A DNA stretch of 64,000 bases from RDXT01 sp033762375 (GTDB lineage: Bacteria; Bacteroidota; Bacteroidia; J057): the NCBI GenBank assembly GCA_033762375.1, contig JANRLQ010000064.1:1-64000 (forward strand). The letters are read 5' to 3'. Numbering within the stretch: position 1 is the stretch's first letter; each line of letters begins with the position of its first letter. The position numbers and the translations under genes are program-made. Positions 42,247-52,390 of the stretch are shown here, piece by piece. The notes under the pieces were generated by a model. The model searched no databases. It saw only the letters and a program-made list of their open reading frames with translations, and was not told the origin of the DNA.

Positions 42247-44739
42247 TTACTGTAGCCAAATTTTCCGGAAAATCACTGCATCATCTGCTGAGACCTTCAA
42301 CAAATACAACCCGGGTGCCAGATCACCCCGCTCCAGGGTGCCCTCCCAGGCCGATACACGTCCCGGTGTGAGGGTGCGTACGGCGCGGCCTGCGAGATCG
42401 GTCAGGGTAAGGTTTACGTCCGCAGGTGCCTGCAAGTCAAAGGTGATATGTACCTGATCCTGAGCCGGATTAGGGTATATCTCCAGGCTTTGGGCCAGTT
42501 CATCGCCGATTCCCTGGAAGATATTCACCACCAGTTCCCGGCAGATGGTGTTGGTGCAGATACCGTCTGAGGCGGTCATACAAACGGTGAACGCTCCCAG
42601 TGCCTGGTAGGTATGGACGGGGTTCTGGAGGGTGGATGAGGTCCCGTCCCCAAATGTCCAGTTCCACGAGGTGGTAGGTGCATTGCTTTGATTGGTAAAC
42701 TGAACCGGGCTGTAGAGGACCGCAGGAGTCGTGGTGAAATTGGCGACAAAATCTGGCTTCATGGTGACCACGACCGTATCCCGGAGCTGGCAACCGCCCA
42801 GGTCTGAGACCGTGACAATGTAGGTGCCGCCGGAGGAAACGGTGATGGAAGAAGCCTGAGAGCCCGTGGACCACTGGTAAGCGGAGGCATTGTTGCCTGC
42901 GTTCAGCACCAGTTGGTCGCCCTGGCACAGGGTCCGGTTGGGTCCCAGGTTGACGGAGAGGGTGGACAGGGTCACCACTGCCGTGTCGCGGGTGACACAC
43001 CCATTGGCCCCTGTGACGGATACAATATAGGTGCCGGGGATGTTGACACTGATGGCGGGGGTCGTCTGCGCCGTAGACCAGAGATAGGTCTGTCCGATGA
43101 GGGTACCGGCTGTGAGGGTGACGGGAGCGCCGCCACAGAGGATGTTGTTGACCCCCAGGTTGACGACGGGTGCCTGACCGGAAGTAATGACTACCGTATC
43201 ACGGTTCACACACCCTACACTGTTGGTCACAGCCACCCAATAGGTTCCTCCCGTACTGGAAGAAATGGTCTGGGTCGTAGCCCCTGTGCTCCAGAGGTAG
43301 GTAGCGCCGGGGTTATTGGCATCCAGCTGGAAGGTACCACACTCGATGCGGTTAGGGCCGAGGTTGACGACGGGCGCCAGGGCCACATCAATATTCACTG
43401 AGTCACCGGTCACACACCCGGCTGCCGTGGTCACGACCACTTTGTACTCGCCTGGGGCTGAGACAAATACCGTCTGGGTCTGGGCCGATGTCGGCGTCCA
43501 TGCGTAAGTAATACCCGGGTTTCCGCTGCCTGCATCCAGTACCAGCGACTGTCCGGCACATATCGTCGAGTCAGGCCCCAGGTCCACCACTGGCACCACG
43601 TCCACGGCGACACTGATCGAGTCTGTCTCCTGACATCCGAAATTATCCGAAATAATCACCTGATACACATCTGTCGCGGAGACGTCTATTGTTTGGGTAG
43701 TCTGTCCGCCGGGCAACCACAGATAGTTGGAACCGGCATTACCGGCATCCAGGCTGAGGGTATCCCCGGGGCAGATCAGGGCAGCATTGGGGAGGTTGAT
43801 AAAAGTAGGCGACACGACCAGGTTGAAGGTATCCTTGAAGATAAATCCCAGTGTGTCGGTCACGGTGACCACGTACTGGCCGGAGCTGACGGCGATCCGG
43901 TTGCAGAAGGTGTCAATCGGGCTGGTATTCCATTGATATTCAATCGCTGAGGGGGCACATGCATCGAGGAATACCGTGTCAGCAAAACAGATGACCGTAT
44001 CAGGCCCCAGCTCTACGTAGGGCATATCAGCAATGGTCACATCGTCAAACGCAAATCCATCCGCAAGGCTCACTGCGCCGGAAGATGCATCTGAGGAGAA
44101 GGCAAACCGGAGTTTGACATTGGGCTCTCCCGCCAGGCCGGTCAGGGCATGCTGGGCTCCAACCCATCCTGCACTCCCGGCACCATCAGAGACCGTGCCG
44201 GTCCAGCCGATCTGTTGTCCACCGGGTCCGCCATTCACCCCTCCGTTGATGGTATTGTCATTGTACCAGTAGATGGGATCCAGGTAACCGCCGACCCGCT
44301 GCCAGGTCACGCCATTGTCTTTGGAGGAAAGCAGCACCACGCCATCCAGGCTGAACTGGCATTCCCACCAGATTTTTACCTTAATACCGGGATTAAGCAG
44401 GCTGGAGAAGTCAAAACAGGGACTGGTCACCCCCGAAAACTCGTTGGGGACATAGGACCAGGGTTCCAGCGGAGGGAAAAGGTTGCCATTATTGCCGGTA
44501 AACCAACATTTGGTACCAGAAGCGGCTGAGTTGATGACGGGTTTGTTGACGGGATTGGCCCATACCCAGGAGCTGGGGCCGAGGCCGTTAGGGGTAACGG
44601 TGCCGGCAGTCCAGCCACCTGCACTGTTTTCAAAGTCCTGCACATAGGGAAAAGTCCCGATACACTGTGCAAATGCTGCTGATCCCAGGCTCAAGACGGC
44701 CCAGCTCACCAGTCCGATCAATCGTACAATTGCCTTCAT
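42247..44739 (-). CDS. T9SS-secreted repeat protein with PKD domain (type A sorting)
   Basis: 830 aa from MKAIVRLIGLVSW (a longer ORF start is unlikely). Signal peptide to about AFAQ; an N-terminal MAM/jelly-roll-like region (about 25-255, WVGAQHALTGL, FAFDDVTIAD); six tandem Ig-like repeats of about 65-70 aa, each built as V-LG-(N/D)...C..G..L.LDAG...Y.WSTG....T...V...G.Y.V.V....GC...D; one PKD domain (WNWTFGDGTSS); and a C-terminal T9SS type A tail (IYPNPAQDQVHITF to KIWLQ). It should be exported through the outer membrane and attached or released. Probably adhesion or matrix; the ligand is unknown. Confidence 0.9.
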   Translation of the reverse strand: MKAIVRLIGLVSWAVLSLGSAAFAQCIGTFPYVQDFENSAGGWTAGTVTPNGLGPSSWVWANPVNKPVINSAASGTKCWFTGNNGNLFPPLEPWSYVPNEFSGVTSPCFDFSSLLNPGIKVKIWWECQFSLDGVVLLSSKDNGVTWQRVGGYLDPIYWYNDNTINGGVNGGPGGQQIGWTGTVSDGAGSAGWVGAQHALTGLAGEPNVKLRFAFSSDASSGAVSLADGFAFDDVTIADMPYVELGPDTVICFADTVFLDACAPSAIEYQWNTSPIDTFCNRIAVSSGQYVVTVTDTLGFIFKDTFNLVVSPTFINLPNAALICPGDTLSLDAGNAGSNYLWLPGGQTTQTIDVSATDVYQVIISDNFGCQETDSISVAVDVVPVVDLGPDSTICAGQSLVLDAGSGNPGITYAWTPTSAQTQTVFVSAPGEYKVVVTTAAGCVTGDSVNIDVALAPVVNLGPNRIECGTFQLDANNPGATYLWSTGATTQTISSSTGGTYWVAVTNSVGCVNRDTVVITSGQAPVVNLGVNNILCGGAPVTLTAGTLIGQTYLWSTAQTTPAISVNIPGTYIVSVTGANGCVTRDTAVVTLSTLSVNLGPNRTLCQGDQLVLNAGNNASAYQWSTGSQASSITVSSGGTYIVTVSDLGGCQLRDTVVVTMKPDFVANFTTTPAVLYSPVQFTNQSNAPTTSWNWTFGDGTSSTLQNPVHTYQALGAFTVCMTASDGICTNTICRELVVNIFQGIGDELAQSLEIYPNPAQDQVHITFDLQAPADVNLTLTDLAGRAVRTLTPGRVSAWEGTLERGDLAPGLYLLKVSADDAVIFRKIWLQ

Positions 44740-44857
44740 ATATATAATGCTTGCCCAATAGAAGCTGGCACACGGCCTGATGATCAAGTTACAAACAATT
44801 CCGGATTCACCCTCCCACAGGGCTCAAATTGATCCAAATCCATCCAGGCGGATATAA

Positions 44858-44888
44858 GAATCCCCGCCCATGGTCCGGGCGGGGATTC
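44858..44888 (-). terminator. lpdA terminator
   Basis: GAATCCCCGCCC (44858-44869), 7-nt loop, GGGCGGGGATTC (44877-44888), 17 bp after the lpdA stop; the tail on the minus strand is TTATATC. Confidence 0.75.
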
Positions 44889-44905
44889 GGTCACGTATAT
44901 TCCCC

Positions 44906-46300
44906 TCAAAGGTGGATTACTTCTCCATAGGCTGCCGCAGCGGCTTCCATCACCGCCTCTGAGAAGGTCGGGTGCGGGTGTACCGCCCGGATGATCTCAT
45001 GGCCGGTGGTCTCCAGCTTGCGGGCCATCACAATCTCGGCGATCATGTCTGTCACCCCGGCACCGATCATGTGAGCTCCGAGGAGTTCGCCGTATTTAGC
45101 ATCAAAAATCAGCTTGACAAATCCATCCCGCTTGCCGGCAGCCGTGGCTTTGCCAGATGCGCTAAATGGAAACTTGCCGATCTTGAGCTCGTATCCCTGC
45201 TCGCGGGCCTGCGCCTCGGTGTATCCGACAGAGGCCACCTCAGGCTGGCAGTAGGTACAGCTCGGAATATTGTTGTAGTCTATCGCCTCCACATGCAGAC
45301 CCGCGATATGCTCCACACAAAGGATGCCCTCGTGTGAGGCCATATGCGCCAGGGCCGGGCCGGGTGTGATATCACCGATGGCGTAGATACCCGGAACATT
45401 GGTCCGCCCGAAAGCATCGGTCACGACCTTACCCTGCTCAACTTTGACATTGAGGTTGCCGAGACCCAGCTCCTCGATGTTGGACACGATCCCGACAGCG
45501 GAGAGGAGGATATCCGCCTCCAGCTTCTGTTCACCGTCTTTGGTTTTGACTGTCACGACCACGCCCTCACCTGCCGTATCCACATGGGTGACTTCGGCCT
45601 TGGTCATGATGTTGATGCCTTTTTTGCTGTAGATACGGTTCATCATCGTGGATACCTCTTCGTCTTCGCGGGGGAGGATCCGGTCCAGAAACTCCACTAC
45701 CGTGACCTCAGTGCCCATCGCGTGGTAGAAGTAGGCAAATTCCATCCCAATGGCACCAGAACCGGCCACGATCATACGGGCAGGTTGTTTTTCCAGCACC
45801 ATCGCCTTGCGGTATCCGATGATCTTGTGATCGTCAATCGGCATGGCAGGCACACTGCGGGCGCGGGAGCCTGTGGCGAGGATGATATGTTTGGCTTCGT
45901 AGGAAGTCGTTTTGCCCTCAGCATCTGTCACGGCCACTTTTTTATCGGGGGTAAGTTTGCCGTGGCCCATGAGGGTATCCACCTTGTTTTTGCGCAGGAG
46001 GAAATTCACCCCTTTGCTCATGGTGTCTGCGGTATTGCGGCTGCGCTTGACGACCGCCCCAAAATCATGGGAAACGCCCTCCGCATGCAGACCGTACTCC
46101 TCTGCGTGGTGCAGGTACTCCATGACCTCCGCACTCTTGAGCAGGGCCTTGGTCGGGATACATCCCCAGTTCAGACACACACCACCAAGAGATTCTTTTT
46201 CCACGACTGCTGTCTTCATCCCGAGCTGAGCAGCGCGGATGGCTGCCACATATCCGCCGGGGCCGCTACCGATCACGATTACATCGTATGCCTGTGCCAT
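44906..46300 (-). CDS. lpdA: Dihydrolipoyl dehydrogenase
   Basis: E3 component of 2-oxoacid dehydrogenase complexes; reoxidises dihydrolipoamide with FAD and NAD+. 464 aa. FAD motif GSGPGGYVAA (11-20), redox disulfide GGVCLNWGCIPTKALL (Cys42, Cys47), NAD motif GSGAIGMEFA, and the catalytic HPHPTFSE near the C-terminus. It stands as a single gene between two surface-protein genes, without E1/E2 partners nearby. Confidence 0.96.
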   Translation of the reverse strand: MAQAYDVIVIGSGPGGYVAAIRAAQLGMKTAVVEKESLGGVCLNWGCIPTKALLKSAEVMEYLHHAEEYGLHAEGVSHDFGAVVKRSRNTADTMSKGVNFLLRKNKVDTLMGHGKLTPDKKVAVTDAEGKTTSYEAKHIILATGSRARSVPAMPIDDHKIIGYRKAMVLEKQPARMIVAGSGAIGMEFAYFYHAMGTEVTVVEFLDRILPREDEEVSTMMNRIYSKKGINIMTKAEVTHVDTAGEGVVVTVKTKDGEQKLEADILLSAVGIVSNIEELGLGNLNVKVEQGKVVTDAFGRTNVPGIYAIGDITPGPALAHMASHEGILCVEHIAGLHVEAIDYNNIPSCTYCQPEVASVGYTEAQAREQGYELKIGKFPFSASGKATAAGKRDGFVKLIFDAKYGELLGAHMIGAGVTDMIAEIVMARKLETTGHEIIRAVHPHPTFSEAVMEAAAAAYGEVIHL

Positions 46301-46565
46301 GTATCCAGGATAATCTGATGAAAAATAGAATGTCAGAACGCCTCTGAAGGCTAAACCGGCGCAAATTAGGAAAAGTTACCGGATTTATCCGGCGTTTGGA
46401 TTCGTTTTTTCCGTGCAGGATCAGTAGCCATGCCAACTGACCCAATGGCCGTTTTATACCGGGTAATGGTGGATTTTTTTGTATCAATTTAATAAGATCG
46501 CTACAATCTCAGCCTGTTCCTGTTATTTTTGACAGAATAACATTTCCTCAACCCCAATCTGACGT

Positions 46566-49500
46566 ATGAACAAATACTACTTTTTATGGGTAATCGGGCT
46601 GATGCTGGCTACCCCTGCCCTGGCGCAGAAGCCCGCCGCTCCCAAAAAAAACCCGACGGCCGACCCTGCACCAACACCTGAAAAAGAACTCCTCAGCGGC
46701 CCGGTACTGGGAGCCCTGAAGTTCCGGAGCATAGGTCCGGCCCTTACCTCCGGCCGGGTGATTGATTTTGCGGTCAATCCGCTAAAACCCGCTGAATATT
46801 TTGTCGCAGCAGCCTCTGGCGGCGTCTGGAAAACGGTCAATGCGGGTACTACCTATGAGCCGGTGTTTGACGGGGAGGGATCTTACTCCATCGGATGCCT
46901 GGCAATGGATCCCCAAAATTCCAGCGTCATCTGGGTAGGCACCGGCGAAAACAATGCCCAGCGCTCTGTCGCGTACGGTGATGGTGTCTATAAATCAACC
47001 GATGGCGGCAAAACCTGGAAAAATATGGGGCTGAAGCAGTCCGAGCATATCGGCAAAATCCTCGTACATCCCCGCAATTCGCAGGTAGTCTTCGTGGCAG
47101 CACAGGGACCGCTCTGGGCGCCGGGCGGAGACCGGGGCCTGTACAAAACCCAGGACGGGGGCAAAACCTGGCGTAAAGTCCTCGACATCAGTGAAAATAC
47201 CGGGGTCAATGAGGTCATCTGTGACCCGCGCAATCCTGACATCATGTACGCCTCATCCTGGCAGCGCCGCAGGCATGTATGGACCCTCATCAGCGGCGGG
47301 CCTGAAACAGCTATGTACAAGTCCACGGACGGCGGCGAAACCTGGGAAAAATCTATGAGTGGCCTGCCCTCAGGTGACCTGGGCCGCATCGGACTCGCGA
47401 TCTCCCCCATCAATCCTGACATCGTCTACGCTGTCATCGAGGCTTCTGAAAATGGTGGTTTGTATCGCTCGGCTGATCAGGGCGCATCCTGGCAGAAACG
47501 GAGTGGCACCTACACCTCCGGCAATTATTATCAGGAGCTTGTGGCAGACCCACATCAGATAGACAGAATCTACCTGATGGACACCTACCTCAAGGTGTCG
47601 GATGACGGGGGCACGACCTTCCGCAACCTCGGCGAAAAATCCAAACATGTGGACAATCATGCCATGTGGATAGATCCGCAGCACCCGGACCACTACCTGG
47701 TCGGTTGTGACGGGGGCATCTATGAGACCTGGGACCGCGCCAAAACCTGGAACTACAAACCCAATCTGCCTATCACACAGTTTTATAAGGTAGCCCTGGA
47801 CCGCTCTGAGCCTTTTTATTATGTATATGGCGGTACGCAGGACAACTTCAGCCTGGGAGGGCCCTCCCGCACCACCCATATCAGCGGCATCACCAATGAG
47901 GACTGGTTTGTAACCAACGGCGGGGATGGATTTGAGTCGCAGGTGGACCCCGTCAATCCTGACATTGTGTATGCACAGGCCCAGTATGGCTATCTGGTGC
48001 GGTTTGACCGCAAAAGCGGAGAGAGCATTTTTATCCAGCCGCAGCCCGGCAAAGGGGAAGATGCCTATCGCTGGAACTGGGATGCCCCCCTGCTCATCAG
48101 CCCGCATTCGCCGCAGCGTATCTACTTTGGCGCCAACAAGCTTTTCCGCAGCGATGACCGGGGCAATACCTGGCAAGTGATCTCACCGGACCTGACCCGG
48201 CAGCTCGACCGCAATGCCCTCCCGGTCATGGGACGGGTATGGAGTATGGACGCTGTCGCCAAAAACCAGTCCACCTCTATCTATGGCAATACCACTGCCT
48301 TGTCTGAGTCTCCGGTCCAGCCAGGGCTGCTGTACGTAGGGACGGATGACGGTCTGGTACAAGTCTCTGACAATGACGGCGGTGCCTGGCGCAAGCTGGA
48401 GTCTTTTCCCGGCGTGCCGGAGCGCACCTATGTCAACATGCTGCTGGCCTCCCGCCATGAAGCCCAGACGGTATATGCCGCCTTTAACAACCACAAAAAC
48501 GGAGACTTCAAACCCTACCTCCTCAAGAGCACGGACAAGGGTGTCACCTGGACATCCATTACCGGCAACCTGCCCGCCCGCGGATCGGTATATTGTATCG
48601 CAGAGGATCCCAAGTTGCCCTCGCTGCTGTTTGCCGGAACCGAGTTTGGGGTATACGTGACCCTGGACGGAGGCCAGAAATGGACCCAGCTCAAAGGCGG
48701 ACTGCCGACGATCGCCGTACGCGACATGGAAATCCATCCAGCGGAAAACGACCTGGTATTGGCTACCTTTGGACGGGGTTTTTATGTGCTGGACGACTAT
48801 AGCCCGCTCCGCAGCCTGAGCCGCGAACTGCTGGACAAACCTGCCCATATCTTCCCGGTGTCTGAGGCCCTGCTCTACATCCCCTCCCGGCCCCAGGGCC
48901 TGCGGGGCAAGTCTTTCCTCGGTGAGTCCTTTTACCTGGGCGAAAACCCGGCAGTAGGTGCTGTCTTCACCCTGTACCTGAAAGAAGGCCTCAAAACCAG
49001 CAAACAGCTCCGGCAGGAAGCAGAAAAAAAGGCCCTGGAAGCCAAACAATCCATCACCTATCCTACGGCAGATCAGATCCGGCAGGAGGACCTCGAAGAG
49101 GCTCCGTATCTCCTCGTGACCATCCTTGACAAAAACAAGTCGGTAGTCACCCGGATCAAAACCGGCGCTAATGCTGGTACCCAGCGGATCACGTGGAATT
49201 TCAGGTACCCCTCGACAGCCCCCGTTTCGCTGCGAAATCAGGACTCTGATGATCCTTTTTCTGATCCTGAGACGGGCTACCTGGCCTTGCCGGGCACCTA
49301 TTATGTCTCTCTTTCACAAGTCGTCAACGGGCAAACCACAGAACTGGTAGCGCCGCAGGCCTTTGAGGTAAAATCACTCCAAAACACAACCTTGCCGGCC
49401 ACAGACGTCGCTGCCCGCGAAGCTTTCCTGATTGAGCTGAGTGAACTGCGCCGCCGTATCCTGGGTGCGACCACCCTCCTCGGCGAACTCACCAACAAAG

Positions 49501-49859
49501 TCAAACACGCCAAAGCTGCTGTGTATGCGACTCCTGATGCCCCGATCAGCCTGCTGAATACCATCCGCGGCCTGGAGCTGCGCCTGGCTGAGATCAGCCG
49601 CCAGCTCAATGGAGATGCCAGCCTGGCCCGCCGGGAGTTTCCGGTACCGCCGGGGATCGTGGACCGGATCGAAACGGCGGTCTATGGACTCTGGGGCTCT
49701 ACCTCCGCCCCCACGACCACTCAACGGGAGGCCGTGCGGATCGCCCGTGAAGACTTCGGCATGGTACAGACAGCCCTGGAAGCGCTCGTGCGGGACCTGC
49801 GGCAACTGGAGCAGGACCTCAGCCAATATCAGGCTCCTTATACGCCTGGCCGGGGCTGA
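46566..49859 (+). CDS. Exported BNR/sortilin-like beta-propeller protein
   Basis: 1097 aa with a signal peptide (MNKYYFLWVIGLMLATPALAQ). About residues 50-760 are WD40/YVTN/BNR repeats with Asp-box signatures (STDGGKTWKNMG, TQDGGKTWRKV, STDGGETWEKS, SADQGASWQKR, SDDRGNTWQVI, STDKGVTWTSI, LDGGQKWTQL). This suggests a two-propeller, sortilin (VPS10)-like module. A further domain (about 800-950) and a helical C-terminal region (about 950-1090) follow. Such proteins are common in Bacteroidota and often misnamed 'glycosyl hydrolase'; sialidase catalytic residues are not evident. Role unknown. Confidence 0.88.
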   Translation: MNKYYFLWVIGLMLATPALAQKPAAPKKNPTADPAPTPEKELLSGPVLGALKFRSIGPALTSGRVIDFAVNPLKPAEYFVAAASGGVWKTVNAGTTYEPVFDGEGSYSIGCLAMDPQNSSVIWVGTGENNAQRSVAYGDGVYKSTDGGKTWKNMGLKQSEHIGKILVHPRNSQVVFVAAQGPLWAPGGDRGLYKTQDGGKTWRKVLDISENTGVNEVICDPRNPDIMYASSWQRRRHVWTLISGGPETAMYKSTDGGETWEKSMSGLPSGDLGRIGLAISPINPDIVYAVIEASENGGLYRSADQGASWQKRSGTYTSGNYYQELVADPHQIDRIYLMDTYLKVSDDGGTTFRNLGEKSKHVDNHAMWIDPQHPDHYLVGCDGGIYETWDRAKTWNYKPNLPITQFYKVALDRSEPFYYVYGGTQDNFSLGGPSRTTHISGITNEDWFVTNGGDGFESQVDPVNPDIVYAQAQYGYLVRFDRKSGESIFIQPQPGKGEDAYRWNWDAPLLISPHSPQRIYFGANKLFRSDDRGNTWQVISPDLTRQLDRNALPVMGRVWSMDAVAKNQSTSIYGNTTALSESPVQPGLLYVGTDDGLVQVSDNDGGAWRKLESFPGVPERTYVNMLLASRHEAQTVYAAFNNHKNGDFKPYLLKSTDKGVTWTSITGNLPARGSVYCIAEDPKLPSLLFAGTEFGVYVTLDGGQKWTQLKGGLPTIAVRDMEIHPAENDLVLATFGRGFYVLDDYSPLRSLSRELLDKPAHIFPVSEALLYIPSRPQGLRGKSFLGESFYLGENPAVGAVFTLYLKEGLKTSKQLRQEAEKKALEAKQSITYPTADQIRQEDLEEAPYLLVTILDKNKSVVTRIKTGANAGTQRITWNFRYPSTAPVSLRNQDSDDPFSDPETGYLALPGTYYVSLSQVVNGQTTELVAPQAFEVKSLQNTTLPATDVAAREAFLIELSELRRRILGATTLLGELTNKVKHAKAAVYATPDAPISLLNTIRGLELRLAEISRQLNGDASLARREFPVPPGIVDRIETAVYGLWGSTSAPTTTQREAVRIAREDFGMVQTALEALVRDLRQLEQDLSQYQAPYTPGRG

Positions 49860-49878
49860 TAACCCCGTTTTTACTTCA

Positions 49879-49911
49879 AAACCCCCTTCGTATCCACTGC
49901 GGAGGGGGTTT
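49879..49911. terminator. Bidirectional terminator
   Basis: AAACCCCCT (49879-49887) pairs with AGGGGGTTT (49903-49911) between the converging BNR-protein and LytTR genes. Confidence 0.65.
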
Positions 49912-49930
49912 GTCATATATAAGGCCAGGC

Positions 49931-50653
49931 TCAGCGGCTCTGATCTTCAATAAACCGCTGAATATCTTCCCGATAGGTATTGCTGATCGGGATTTCACGC
50001 TCCCCGATCAGGATACGGTTGTTCTGGATCAGGGTCACATGTTTGATCCCGGCTATGTACGACTTGTGTACCCGCATAAAATCTCCGGCGGGGAGTTTTT
50101 TCAGCATATCCGTCATGCTCATCAGGGTCAGGATTCGCTGGCGCGGGGTGTGCACGGCGATATAGTCACGCATGCCTTCAATAAAAAGGATGTCACTGTA
50201 GTTGACCCTGAAGTACCGGGTATCAGACTTGACAAACATATAGTCTTTTTGTCCGCCGGTCTCCGGTATGCCCGTATCCTCCAGCCGCCCCTGGGCGATG
50301 AGTTGTGCCTGGGCCTTATTCACGGCCTTCAGAAAGCGCTCAAACAAAAATGGCTTCAGAAGATAATCCACGGCGCTAAGCTCGTAGCTGTCCACGGCAT
50401 ACTGCGGATACGCTGTGGTGAAAATAATAACAGGCTGCACCGAGATGGTTTTCAGCAGTTGGATACCTGTCAGGTCAGGCATCTGTATATCAAGAAAAAT
50501 CAACTCCACAGGTTCCTGCCCCAGGTATTGTACCCCTTCAAGGGGATTTTGGAAGGTCGCTACCAGGTCCAGAAAGGGAATTTTAGGCGCAAAATGCCGG
50601 ATGACCTCCAGGCCGAGGGGTTCGTCGTCTATGGCAATGGCACGTATTTTCAT
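49931..50653 (-). CDS. LytTR-type response regulator
   Basis: 240 aa. The receiver domain (1-120) has acidic Asp9/Asp10, phospho-acceptor Asp55 in FLDIQMPD, and the conserved Lys in LLKPF. The LytTR DNA-binding domain (about 137-238) contains ILFIEGMRDYIAVHT and FMRVHKSYIAGIKHV. Its start overlaps the kinase stop by 4 bp (ATGA), so the two form a coupled two-component system. Targets are unknown. Confidence 0.94.
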   Translation of the reverse strand: MKIRAIAIDDEPLGLEVIRHFAPKIPFLDLVATFQNPLEGVQYLGQEPVELIFLDIQMPDLTGIQLLKTISVQPVIIFTTAYPQYAVDSYELSAVDYLLKPFLFERFLKAVNKAQAQLIAQGRLEDTGIPETGGQKDYMFVKSDTRYFRVNYSDILFIEGMRDYIAVHTPRQRILTLMSMTDMLKKLPAGDFMRVHKSYIAGIKHVTLIQNNRILIGEREIPISNTYREDIQRFIEDQSR

Positions 50654-51780
50654 AGCTTTAAGGTTAAGGAGGTGATATACAAACCATTAGCGGCGGTTAT
50701 ATCCAGGTTATGAGCACCGGGATACAGAAGCTCCAGGCGCTGCCGGACATTGGGCAGGCCTATCCCGCCCGGCATCAGAGGACTGGGAGGAGGACCGGCA
50801 AACAATGGATTTTCGACCTGAAGGGAAAGCCCAATGTCTGTTGCCTCAAGCCCGATGCGGATATAGGAAGGTTTTGCCAGGCTGACTCCGTGCTTAAAGG
50901 CATTCTCCACAAAAGGCATCAGGATCAGGGGGGCTATTTTTTTGCCCTCCACGGTCCCTGTGACGTTCATCTCTACCTGTACGGTTGTGGGTAAGCGCAG
51001 CCGCTGGAGGTCAATATAATTTTTCAGGTATTCAATCTCCTGGGTGAGGGAGGTCAGTTCGTCGTTTGACTCATAGAGCATGTACCGCATCATGTGAGAG
51101 AGTTTGGCGATCCCGTCTGCCGTCTCCTCATCTGCATTGCGCAGGGCCAGTCCGTAGAGGCCGTTGAGGGTATTAAACAAAAAATGCGGATTAATCTGGT
51201 GTTTTAGGGCCGAAAGTTCTGCCTGGAGTTTTTCGCGCTCCAGCTCCCGGCGGGTCTGCTGGTCCTTGATCCAGACATAGGTAAACCCGTAGAGATTGGC
51301 AGCCAGCAAAAAAACGAAGTTCATCACCACATTGCCCCGGAGCCAGTGCAGCAGGCTCGTATCCATCGCCTCCTCACATCCACCCACTTCGCAGGCCCAG
51401 CCGACATACAGCATATCCAGCAGGCTCTCTGCCAGCGTAAAAGCCAGCAGAAACCCAATGTTAACATAGGCCGAAATCCTGGGTTTGTTTTGTCGCAGGA
51501 TCCAGGGCTGGCCTATATGCGCATACCCATACACCAGCATCATATTGAGCACAAACCCATAGATAAAGTACCACATCAGGTAGTACTCCGTCAGAAAGCT
51601 GGAGATCACAAACAGCCCCTGCCCGATATGCGGGCACATCACCACAAAAGCAAAACTCCAGAACAAAACGTGTGCGCCGATATACAACCAGCGCCCCCAG
51701 ACGGCACGGGGTACCTCAGGTGAGCGCGGAGCGGAGGTTCCGGCGGGATGGATTTCTGGTGCGGTATTCAGATGAGTCAT
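50650..51780 (-). CDS. LytS-like sensor histidine kinase
   Basis: 376 aa from MTHLNTAPEIHP. Four hydrophobic segments (about 32-50, 65-85, 105-125, 150-170) lead to a His_kinase domain: LKHQINPHFLFNTLNGLYG, with the phospho-accepting histidine presumably in NPHFLFN (His199). The C-terminal HATPase region has PLILMPFVENAFKHG and GGIGLPNVRQRLELLY. No separate sensor domain, so the membrane segments or a partner sense the signal. Translationally coupled to the LytTR regulator downstream. Confidence 0.92.
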   Translation of the reverse strand: MTHLNTAPEIHPAGTSAPRSPEVPRAVWGRWLYIGAHVLFWSFAFVVMCPHIGQGLFVISSFLTEYYLMWYFIYGFVLNMMLVYGYAHIGQPWILRQNKPRISAYVNIGFLLAFTLAESLLDMLYVGWACEVGGCEEAMDTSLLHWLRGNVVMNFVFLLAANLYGFTYVWIKDQQTRRELEREKLQAELSALKHQINPHFLFNTLNGLYGLALRNADEETADGIAKLSHMMRYMLYESNDELTSLTQEIEYLKNYIDLQRLRLPTTVQVEMNVTGTVEGKKIAPLILMPFVENAFKHGVSLAKPSYIRIGLEATDIGLSLQVENPLFAGPPPSPLMPGGIGLPNVRQRLELLYPGAHNLDITAANGLYITSLTLKL

Positions 51781-51950
51781 AGCGTGGATCAACAGCTGCA
51801 AAAAATCAATCTCTGATCAGGACTGCATCTTACGAAAGAGTCAGGGATACGACCTGATGATTGGCAGAGCGATAGGCCGTATTGGTCGAAGACACACCTG
51901 CCAGACCTGTTTTTCCCCAACCTGCTGCCCACCCTGCCGTATGAAAAAAC

Positions 51951-52241
51951 ATGGAGAAAAAGCTTATCCCCCTGCTCGTTATGATTGGTTGCTGGTGTCC
52001 GCTTCCATGCCTGACAAGCCAGCCCTATCAGGTGCCGATTACGCCCCTGGCAGGCATCTGGGATATTCCGGCTCAATCCTGCACCCCGACACCCCTCTGT
52101 ACCCCGGGACAACCCTGCTGCAAACAACTTCATGACCCGTCTTGTGCCTTGATACCCGCACGACCTCAAGTACAATTTTTTTCTGCTGCTCTGCAACCTA
52201 TTTCACCACTCCTGCGTCTCTCCTTATATACTCCCAGATAG
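51951..52241 (+). CDS. Possible small exported protein, 96 aa
   Basis: Low-confidence ORF. It begins MEKKLIPLLVMIGCWCPLP, which resembles a lipoprotein or signal leader (candidate lipobox ending MIGC), and is rich in Cys and Pro in the middle (SCTPTPLCTPGQPCC). The remaining 40 residues look like random translation. In its favour, a strong plus-strand terminator at 52346-52377 has no other plausible upstream gene, so some plus-strand transcript exists here; it may equally be non-coding. Confidence 0.3.
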   Translation: MEKKLIPLLVMIGCWCPLPCLTSQPYQVPITPLAGIWDIPAQSCTPTPLCTPGQPCCKQLHDPSCALIPARPQVQFFSAALQPISPLLRLSLYTPR

Positions 52242-52345
52242 TATATACGGCTTCACCCTCAAGCCCACAGCATGCCTGCGTGGGAGATGGTACCTTCATG
52301 TTTGTCTCATCGTTCTCTCGTTATAAAGCTTTTGAGACGTTTTGG

Positions 52346-52377
52346 CCGGCTACCTCCCCAGGTAGCTGGTTTTTTTT
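52346..52377 (+). terminator. Orphan Rho-independent terminator
   Basis: CCGGCTACCT (52346-52355), loop CCCC, AGGTAGCTGG (52360-52369, one G-U pair), then eight T (52370-52377). Orientation is plus, but the gene to the left (histidine kinase) is on the minus strand. It lies just upstream of the suf promoter, so it also insulates suf. Confidence 0.85.
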
Positions 52378-52390
52378 AGCACTGTATCTA

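Noticed and set aside
42530..43990. Regular repeats considered as a CRISPR-like or DNA repeat array
   Set aside because: They are protein-level repeats of about 65-70 aa in a T9SS substrate with diverged DNA, not short identical repeats with spacers.
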